NCBI GenBank assembly: GCA_002408725.1
Contig: DHTR01000052.1
Coordinates: 1 to 11,351 of the forward strand
Source: Pelotomaculum sp. UBA5255
Lineage (GTDB): Bacteria > Bacillota > Desulfotomaculia > Desulfotomaculales > Pelotomaculaceae
DNA length: 11,351 nt
Direction of reading: 5' to 3'
Below are positions 6,727-11,351 of this stretch, piece after piece (the first letter of the stretch is position 1; each line of letters starts with the position of its first letter). The notes beneath the pieces were generated by a model. That model had not been told where the DNA came from, did no database searches, and saw only the letters and a program-made list of their open reading frames with translations. Position numbers and translations under genes: made by a program.

Positions 6727-6755
6727 ATTTTAGCACAGGAGTTCCCGGTTGTCAC
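6727..6755 (-). promoter_or_regulatory. Sigma-A-type promoter of iorA-iorB-paaK
   Basis: GTGACA (6755-6750) and TAAAAT (6732-6727) are separated by exactly 17 bases on the minus strand. The predicted RNA would begin near 6720 with about 160 bases of leader before iorA. The trpP promoter has the same GTGACA-17 arrangement. Confidence 0.75.
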
Positions 6756-6775
6756 GAGACTTTTTGACAGGCCAG

Positions 6776-6837
6776 GTGGCACCGGTAACAAATAACTTAG
6801 GTACCTGGTACCTAAGTTATTAAGTTATCGGCGCCAC
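6776..6837. repeat. 62-bp near-perfect palindrome
   Basis: A 15-bp perfect inner repeat (6791-6805 with 6807-6821, arm AATAACTTAGGTACC) around a single T is extended outward by GTAAC/GTTAT, CCG/CGG and GTGGC/GCCAC, with a few mismatches and one extra base. It lies between the ecfT stop and the iorA promoter. There is no U-run on either side, so it is not a standard terminator, although such a long hairpin could stabilise the ecf mRNA 3' end. A small mobile palindromic repeat is an alternative. Confidence 0.75.
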
Positions 6838-6849
6838 AGGTATTTGTAA

Positions 6850-7641
6850 CTACATAATTCCATGTCCGGTCAGGCGTGCGGCCACGCTAAAGGCCAGGAT
6901 CAGGGTCAGGATTGCTGTCAGGCTGTAATCCACCCCGCGCATTATAGGTTCTCTTAGATAGGTCCGCTGCCCGCCGCTGTAGCCTCTTGTTTCCATAGCC
7001 ATAGCAAGCTGGTCGGCTTTATTTAAAGAGAGCAGTACCAGTGGCACCGCCACCGGGACGTAGGCCTTTATTTTTTTTACGGGGTTCCAGCCCTCCACGG
7101 CGTGGCCCCTGGCCTGTTGCGCTTCACTGATCTGTCGCACTTCGCCGAAGAAGGTCGGAATAAAGCGCAGGGCGGTCATAAACATAAAGGCGTAGTCGTA
7201 AGGAACCTTCAGCTTTTCCACCAGGGTCAGGACAATGTCCTGGGTGCGGGTGGTGGCCAGGAAGACCAGGAAGCTCAAGACCAGCGCCATCATCCGGGCA
7301 GCCATGGCCACCCCGGAGAGCAGCCCCAGGTCGGTTACTGCGAGGACGTTATTAACGGGATTCAGGTAAAACAGGACCTGGCCCTGGTTGTAGAAAAGGG
7401 CCTGAATGAGCAGGAGGATCAGGGCAAAGACGGAAAGCCCCACGGCTAACGGAAGCAGATTTTTTAAAATCCCGGCTGCGGCAGCCACGATCACGACTGA
7501 GGCCAGCAGCGACAGCAGATAGCGGTAGTCGTTAAACAGGAGGCCCACCGCCAGGATCAAAAGCGCCCAGAAGATTTTGGTCAGGGGGTTCAGCCGGTGG
7601 ACCGGGGAGTTTCTGTGAATATATTCAGCTGCAGCAGCCAA
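6850..7641 (-). CDS. ecfT: ECF transporter T component
   Basis: A 263-residue membrane protein with about five to six hydrophobic segments (for example FWALLILAVGLLF, LLASVVIVAAAA, LSVFALILLLIQALF, MMALVLSFLVFLA and a C-terminal helix). The two cytoplasmic coupling-helix motifs are clear: ARG (177-179, in EAQQARGHA) and TRG (218-220, in AMETRGYSG), which dock into the two ATPases. It joins the substrate-binding S protein to ATP hydrolysis. The start is taken as TTG 7641, with AGAGG eight bases upstream; GTG at 7650 overlaps that site, and the start overlaps the end of the preceding ATPase gene by 17 bases. It is last in the operon trpP-ecfA-ecfA-ecfT. Confidence 0.9.
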   Translation of the reverse strand: MAAAAEYIHRNSPVHRLNPLTKIFWALLILAVGLLFNDYRYLLSLLASVVIVAAAAGILKNLLPLAVGLSVFALILLLIQALFYNQGQVLFYLNPVNNVLAVTDLGLLSGVAMAARMMALVLSFLVFLATTRTQDIVLTLVEKLKVPYDYAFMFMTALRFIPTFFGEVRQISEAQQARGHAVEGWNPVKKIKAYVPVAVPLVLLSLNKADQLAMAMETRGYSGGQRTYLREPIMRGVDYSLTAILTLILAFSVAARLTGHGIM

Positions 7642-8473
7642 TTTTCTCACCTCTCGCCTTGAGCAGTAGTTCGTAAAGTTCCCGCACGCTAAGCACATCC
7701 GGCGGTATGGAGTGCCTGCCCAGACGCTGGGCCAGGTTGGTTATCTGGGGCGGGCACAGGTAGGTTTTTTGGAGCAGCTCCGGACCGGCAAAAACCGAGC
7801 GCACATCGCCGTCCACCAGGATTTCTCCCCGGCAGAGCACGAGCACTCTCCGGGCGTAACGGGCTACCAGGGACATGTCATGGGTAATAAAGACGATGGT
7901 GTGTCCGCATTCATTCAGCTTCCTGACCATGTCCATGATTTGTACCGACTCCCGGAAGTCCTGCCCGGTGGTGGGTTCATCCAGGACGATGGTTTCTGTT
8001 TTCATGGCCAGCACCGAGGCCAGGGCCACCCGCTGACGCTGCCCCTTGCTCAGGTTGAAGGGATAGGCCCGGCAATGGTCCGTCAGGCCTACTGCTTCCA
8101 GGGCGGTAGCCGTGCGTTCCTCAATTTCCTGTTTTGGTAGGCCGAGATTCTTGAGACCGAAAGCTACTTCTTTGCCGACAGTATCGTTAAAAATCTGGTG
8201 GTCTGGGTTCTGAAAGACAAACCCCACCTTTCGGGCCAGTTCCGATACCTTCATGGTGCCAGTATCGCTGTTGTCCACGTAGACCTTGCCGAAAGAAGGC
8301 TTGTGCAAACCGTTGAAGTGCTTGGCCAGGGTGGTTTTGCCGGCGCCGTTCTGGCCGATAATAGCGATAGATTCACCCTTGCTGATTTCAAATGATATAT
8401 TTTTTAGCGCGGGCTGACCGGAGCCGTATTGGTAGGTCAGCTTTTCAACTTTGATCTGGACTTTCGGGGTCAT
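7625..8473 (-). CDS. ecfA: ECF transporter ATPase (second in operon)
   Basis: A 282-residue ABC ATPase of the EcfA type. Walker A GQNGAGKTT (40-48), Q-loop FVFQNPDHQ with Gln88, signature LSKGQ (141-145), Walker B with DEP (165-167) and H-loop THDM with His198. The long C-terminal tail after the nucleotide-binding domain is typical of EcfA. It pairs with the other ATPase to power uptake through EcfT. The start is ATG 8473 with GGAGG seven bases upstream; it begins four bases after the stop of the previous ATPase gene, and its end overlaps ecfT. Which of the two corresponds to EcfA1 or EcfA2 is not settled here. Confidence 0.92.
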   Translation of the reverse strand: MTPKVQIKVEKLTYQYGSGQPALKNISFEISKGESIAIIGQNGAGKTTLAKHFNGLHKPSFGKVYVDNSDTGTMKVSELARKVGFVFQNPDHQIFNDTVGKEVAFGLKNLGLPKQEIEERTATALEAVGLTDHCRAYPFNLSKGQRQRVALASVLAMKTETIVLDEPTTGQDFRESVQIMDMVRKLNECGHTIVFITHDMSLVARYARRVLVLCRGEILVDGDVRSVFAGPELLQKTYLCPPQITNLAQRLGRHSIPPDVLSVRELYELLLKARGEKIGCCS

Positions 8474-8477
8474 TGGA

Positions 8478-9320
8478 TTACCTCCGGAGTATTCTTTCAA
8501 TAAAGATATAGCCCTGCTCTACCGTCAGCGGCAGGGTGTAGCTGTCATTTCCCCCCAGCATCCCGGCCAGCCGGGTCACCTGGGGGATTTTCACACCAAT
8601 TTCTTCAAGCTCCCGGCGCCTGGAAAAGACCTGCCAGGGCTCTGCGTCTATGACTATCCGTCCCTCGTTTAAAACCAGGAGCCGGTCGGCATAAGCGGCG
8701 AGCTGCTCTGTTTTTTGCTCCACTATGATTACGGTGATGCCCTGCTTTTTGTTTAAGAGGTTCAGGACTCGGAAGATTTCGTCCGTACCCGCCGGATCCA
8801 GCTCAGAGGTGGGTTCATCCAGCACAAGGATTTCCGGGAGCATAGCCAGGGCGGCGGCAATGGCGACCCGCTGCTTTTCGCCGCCCGACAGGCTCACCGT
8901 AGGGCGGTCGCGCAGTTCGGGGATGCCTACAAGTTCAAGGGCGTCCCCAATCCGCTTCTTGATTTCAGCGGGGGGAAAGCCCAGATTTTCCGGGCCAAAG
9001 GCCAACTCCTGCTCCACCTCTGCGGAGATGATTTGCGCTTCCGGGTCCTGGAAGACGCTGCCTACCAGGCGCGAAAGCTGGGCTGTGCTCCGGTCAAAGA
9101 TGGATGCTCCCTGGAGGTTAATCGTGCCCTGGTATTTCCCTGCCTGGAAGTGCGGAATGATGCCGTTCAGGCAGCAGGTCAGGGTACTCTTGCCCGCCCC
9201 GGTGGGGCCGGTGATCCCGATAAAATCCCCTTTCCCCACGCGAGCGTTGATTTCTTTCAACGCCGGCTGCGGCGACTGGGGGTAGTTGAAGCTGAAGTTT
9301 TTAATTTCCAGCAGGGCCAA
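8478..9320 (-). CDS. ecfA: ECF transporter ATPase (first in operon)
   Basis: A 280-residue ABC ATPase. Walker A GPTGAGKST (38-46), Q-loop VFQDPEAQ, signature LSGGEKQ (144-150), Walker B LVLDEP (165-170). At the H-loop position the sequence is VEQK rather than the VEH/THD seen in many ABC proteins, while the partner ATPase has a canonical His, so the two ATP sites may be unequal. Related ABC families also use EQ here, so loss of activity should not be assumed. The start is TTG 9320 with AGGAAGGGG about 10 bases upstream; an ATG alternative is lacking near the conserved start (LLEIKNFSFNYP). It follows trpP by 71 bases, which contain nothing I recognise. Confidence 0.92.
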   Translation of the reverse strand: MALLEIKNFSFNYPQSPQPALKEINARVGKGDFIGITGPTGAGKSTLTCCLNGIIPHFQAGKYQGTINLQGASIFDRSTAQLSRLVGSVFQDPEAQIISAEVEQELAFGPENLGFPPAEIKKRIGDALELVGIPELRDRPTVSLSGGEKQRVAIAAALAMLPEILVLDEPTSELDPAGTDEIFRVLNLLNKKQGITVIIVEQKTEQLAAYADRLLVLNEGRIVIDAEPWQVFSRRRELEEIGVKIPQVTRLAGMLGGNDSYTLPLTVEQGYIFIERILRR

Positions 9321-9391
9321 GGCGTAACAACCCCTTCCTGTTTTATGCGTCCGGTTGCTTCATTCCGGTAATCAAAAATTCCTGCATTCTT

Positions 9392-9958
9392 TTAGAGCCG
9401 TAAAAACTTTTTCGCCGGCGCGTACAGGATCTGCGCCAACACGGCATTGATCGCGGTAACCGGGAGCACAACCATGACGAAGGCCGTCTGCCAGGCTATG
9501 ATCAACTTTTCCGGCGGGAGATTCAAGGCAAACTTGAAGTTCAGGGTGATGTACAACGTCCCGCTGACCAGGGTGCCGATAATTGTGGCCAGGGTCGGCT
9601 TGAACGAATAACTGCCCAAAGCCAGGGCCGGCAGGTAACGGACGATCAGGGCGCAGGCCAGTGCTCCGGCCGGTTCGGCAATCAAGTTCAGGTAGGGTAT
9701 GGGAGACTTGGAAAAGATCATGGCCACTGCTCCGCCCACCAGGCCGATGCCGAGAGCGCCGCCGGCGTTGGGACGGACCAGAAGAATGGAAAGGCAGTAC
9801 ATGGCAATCACGAAATTAGGCGTAATCCCGGCAATGGGCGGGGTGAACATGCGCAGTACCGCCCCAATGGCAATGAGTACTGCAACCAGCGCCAGCTGTT
9901 TGGAGCGGGCCATAGGGCCTTCATTTATTTGCAAATCAAGAGTTTTTGGGTCAGCCAT
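9392..9958 (-). CDS. trpP: Tryptophan ECF transporter substrate-binding protein, TrpP family
   Basis: A hydrophobic protein of 188 residues with about five membrane segments. It resembles Bacillus TrpP (YhaG): LVAVLIAIGAVLRMFTP, ITPNFVIAMYCLSILLVRP, then GIGLVGGAVAMIFSK-PIPYLNLIAEP, TIIGTLVSGTLYI and VVLPVTAINAVLAQILY. TrpP proteins are tryptophan importers and act as S components of ECF systems; the adjoining ATPase and T genes support that here. The listed ATG (9958) has AGGAGG 14 bases upstream, which is long; ATG at 9913 (MARSKQLALVAV) aligns better with the Bacillus N-terminus but has only GAAGG four bases away. The leader carries a strong TRAP-like triplet array and terminator, independent support for a tryptophan role. 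Confidence 0.85.
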   Translation of the reverse strand: MADPKTLDLQINEGPMARSKQLALVAVLIAIGAVLRMFTPPIAGITPNFVIAMYCLSILLVRPNAGGALGIGLVGGAVAMIFSKSPIPYLNLIAEPAGALACALIVRYLPALALGSYSFKPTLATIIGTLVSGTLYITLNFKFALNLPPEKLIIAWQTAFVMVVLPVTAINAVLAQILYAPAKKFLRL

Positions 9959-10022
9959 AATAATCTAAAACACCTCCTAAAAATATTTTGACTAGAGAAT
10001 CTGAGAAACAAAAATAGAATCG

Positions 10023-10047
10023 AAAAGACCGGGCTTGAGCCCGGTCT
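10023..10047 (-). terminator. Leader terminator (attenuator) before trpP
   Basis: On the minus strand AGACCGGGC-TCAA-GCCCGGTCT, a perfect 9-bp stem with a 4-base loop, is followed by TTTTCG. It lies 65 bases before trpP, downstream of the triplet array. The segment GCTCAA in its 5' arm and loop is complementary to TTGAGC at 10102-10107 inside the triplets, so formation of an alternative antiterminator and its blockage by a triplet-binding protein are mutually exclusive. Confidence 0.9.
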
Positions 10048-10066
10048 TGCAGGACGAAAATAAAAA

Positions 10067-10120
10067 CTCTGCTCGACTCCACTCGTCTAAGCTCAGCTCA
10101 TGCTCAACTCACCTCCGCTT
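10067..10120 (-). promoter_or_regulatory. TRAP (MtrB) binding site: 11-triplet array in the trpP leader
   Basis: Minus-strand triplets from 10120 to 10067 are AAG, GAG, GAG, GAG, GAG, GAG, TAG, GAG, GAG, GAG, GAG. All are separated by 2 bases except one 3-base gap (10100-10102). Ten match (G/U)AG exactly and the first is AAG. TRAP is an 11-subunit ring that, when loaded with tryptophan, wraps RNA carrying about eleven (G/U)AG triplets spaced by 2-3 bases. Number, spacing and position before a terminator and a tryptophan-transporter gene all fit. Confidence 0.9.
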
Positions 10121-10152
10121 ATGAAATTGTCTTTTTAAAGCCTGCTCTCGTC

Positions 10153-10172
10153 GTGAAAGGCTCTCCTTTCAC
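10153..10172 (-). promoter_or_regulatory. 5' stem-loop of the trpP leader
   Basis: GTGAAAGG-AGAG-CCTTTCAC on the minus strand, a perfect 8-bp stem with a 4-base loop. It would start within about 3 bases of the predicted RNA 5' end. The Bacillus trp leader also has a 5' stem-loop that assists TRAP binding; this may be its counterpart. Confidence 0.75.
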
Positions 10173-10180
10173 CTGCTAAA

Positions 10181-10209
10181 ATTCTACCATACACTGTTCT
10201 TGATGTCAC
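10181..10209 (-). promoter_or_regulatory. Sigma-A-type promoter of trpP-ecfA-ecfA-ecfT
   Basis: GTGACA (10209-10204) and TAGAAT (10186-10181) on the minus strand, 17 bases apart. Predicted transcription start is near 10174, giving about 215 bases of leader. It starts about 30 bases beyond the LD-carboxypeptidase stop, and no separate terminator for that gene is seen between. Confidence 0.8.
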
Positions 10210-10240
10210 TAGAAATTTAGTTATTTTATGTATTATTATC

Positions 10241-11179
10241 TTATCGGATAGTAGCCGCTTCGGTGACAACCAAAAGGCATTTACCCGCATCCATTTCAGC
10301 CCGGACTCCCAGCGGGAGGGTGGCTTTTTGGGCCATGTGACCCACCGCCAGGCCGTAAAAACAAGGCGCCTTGAGCTCCTTCAGGGTTTCCCTGAGCACC
10401 TCCAGCAGGGTAAAGGATCCTTGGCTGTGCCCGGCTTCACAGCCGACAAATTTTCCGAAGACGACCCCGGCCGCAGCTTGTAATTTTCCGGACAGCCGCA
10501 GTTGCCGGAGCATGCGGTCGACCCGGTAGGGCTGCTCGTTAACCTCTTCCAGGAATAAAATCATGCCACGGGTGTTGATTTCATAAGGGGTGCCCAGCGT
10601 TGCCGCGACCAGCGAGAGGTTGCCGCCGACCAGGCGCCCCCGGGCCCGTCCGGGATTGATTACCTCCGCCTTAACGTCCGGCGCAAGGGGGATGACTCCC
10701 AGTGGAAGGGGGTGAGTTAAGGCCTTGTAAAATTGTTTCAGCGTATTTCCGTCTGCCTCGCAGCCAAGATCAGCTGCCAGCATAGGACCGGAGAAGGTAA
10801 CTAGCCTGGTTTTTTTCCAGATTGCCAGTTGGAGGGCGGTAATGTCGCTATATCCCACCAGCACTTTTGGATTATGCCGGATTGCGTGGTAATCAATCCG
10901 GTGCAGGATCCGCATGCTGCCGTAACCACCGCGCAGGCAAACCAGCCCGTCTATATGTGGGTCCTTAAACATCTCACAGAGGTCGGTAACTCTTTGTGCA
11001 TCCGAACCGGCCAGGTACTTGTTTTTGTTCAGGGCGTGCTTTGCCAGTACAACCCTGAAGCCAAGTTCCTCCAGGACGCCAATTCCCTGGGCAACGCATT
11101 TGGGGTCAAAGGCGGGGCTTGCCGGGGCAATAATACCAAGTGTTGAGCCGGGAGCCAGGGCTAAAGGTTTTCTGAGCAG
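10241..11179 (-). CDS. ldcA: LD-carboxypeptidase, peptidase family S66
   Basis: A 312-residue protein, normal for S66 LD-carboxypeptidases/MccF-like enzymes, which cut the L,D bond of muropeptide tetrapeptides in peptidoglycan recycling. The N-terminal KPLALAPGSTLGIIAPASP is the family opening. GGYGS (84-88) contains the catalytic Ser88; the acidic residue is in FLEEVNEQ (about 211-212) and the His in AVGHMAQKATLP (281). The frame has no ATG, GTG or TTG between an in-frame TAG (11183-11185) and an internal ATG at 10972, which lies too far in. CTG at 11179, with AAGGTGAG (11187-11194) upstream, is therefore the best start; it restores full length. No signal peptide is seen, so it is probably cytoplasmic. 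Its job is unrelated to its aromatic-metabolism neighbours. Confidence 0.88.
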   Translation of the reverse strand: MLRKPLALAPGSTLGIIAPASPAFDPKCVAQGIGVLEELGFRVVLAKHALNKNKYLAGSDAQRVTDLCEMFKDPHIDGLVCLRGGYGSMRILHRIDYHAIRHNPKVLVGYSDITALQLAIWKKTRLVTFSGPMLAADLGCEADGNTLKQFYKALTHPLPLGVIPLAPDVKAEVINPGRARGRLVGGNLSLVAATLGTPYEINTRGMILFLEEVNEQPYRVDRMLRQLRLSGKLQAAAGVVFGKFVGCEAGHSQGSFTLLEVLRETLKELKAPCFYGLAVGHMAQKATLPLGVRAEMDAGKCLLVVTEAATIR

Positions 11180-11216
11180 TTCCTATCTCACCTTCTTTTA
11201 AAGCCTGTCGATACCA

Positions 11217-11351
11217 GGGCTGACGCATGAATCGGCAAACATGGTGTTGTATAAGGCGTTAGAGCGATCGGGCCAAAATTGTTATTCACACAGTTTACCT
11301 GCCCAAGTTCTTAGCAAATTAGGTATGCGGTGATTTTTGATGCGTCAGCTC
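11217..11351. mobile_element. Short element with terminal inverted repeats (possible MITE)
   Basis: GCTGACGCAT (11219-11228) is matched by a perfect inverted copy, ATGCGTCAGC (11340-11349). Similarity continues inward (GAATCGGCA against CAAAAATCACCGCA), and one further outer base pair (11217 with 11351) also matches after a mismatch. The 110 bases between hold no coding frame of note. The arrangement is that of a roughly 130-bp non-autonomous element or of joined IS ends just upstream of ldcA. The right flank is outside the window, so a target duplication cannot be checked. Confidence 0.5.

Noticed and set aside
6558..6760. T-box riboswitch in the iorA leader
   Set aside because: A terminator precedes an aromatic-metabolism operon, as in T-box genes, but the conserved T-box sequence (AGGGTGG followed by ACCGCG) is absent from this leader and from the trpP leader.

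Overview
The window reads as chromosomal DNA of an anaerobic Gram-positive bacterium of the Clostridia, most like the Peptococcaceae/Pelotomaculum-Desulfotomaculum group. This rests on strong GGAGG ribosome sites, frequent TTG and GTG starts, U-tailed terminators, ferredoxin-linked 2-oxoacid chemistry and an ECF-type transporter. The organism is inferred, not proven. Apart from about 1.7 kb at the left edge, every gene is on the minus strand.

Left edge (1-1700, plus strand): a C-terminal scrap of a probable surface protein; a decayed insertion element made of a DUF4338 (DruA-family) fragment and an ISAs1-family transposase with an internal deletion and a lost 3' end; then an apparently intact HicB-type antitoxin with no HicA beside it. 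A UUCG-loop terminator separates this from the minus-strand genes.

Centre-left (1769-6755): a stand-alone protein joining a TsaA/TrmO-like domain to an FmdE-like domain, then a tight operon read right to left: iorA (TTG start), iorB (ATGA overlap) and paaK (1 base after iorB). Together these encode indolepyruvate:ferredoxin oxidoreductase and an arylacetate-CoA ligase, enough to interconvert arylpyruvates and arylacetates through aryl-acetyl-CoA.

Centre-right (6850-10209): a second operon, trpP-ecfA-ecfA-ecfT, encoding a tryptophan-type ECF substrate-binding membrane protein with its own two ATPases and T component. Further right are an S66 LD-carboxypeptidase gene that seems to start with CTG, and a short element bounded by inverted repeats at the window edge.

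The most interesting observation is regulatory. The trpP leader has a near-consensus promoter, a perfect 8-bp stem-loop close to the predicted RNA 5' end, ten GAG/TAG triplets (eleven counting one AAG) spaced by 2-3 bases, and a strong intrinsic terminator. That is the layout of a TRAP (MtrB) attenuator. The iorA-iorB-paaK operon has a related but more degenerate leader: the same type of promoter, a similar A/T-rich spacer, a 5-base-period GAG/TAG/CAG series, and a terminator just before the gene. If this is right, tryptophan sensed by TRAP turns down both tryptophan uptake and an IOR/aryl-CoA-ligase module. That would suggest the module works in the assimilatory direction, making aromatic amino acids from arylacetates. 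No mtrB gene lies in the window.
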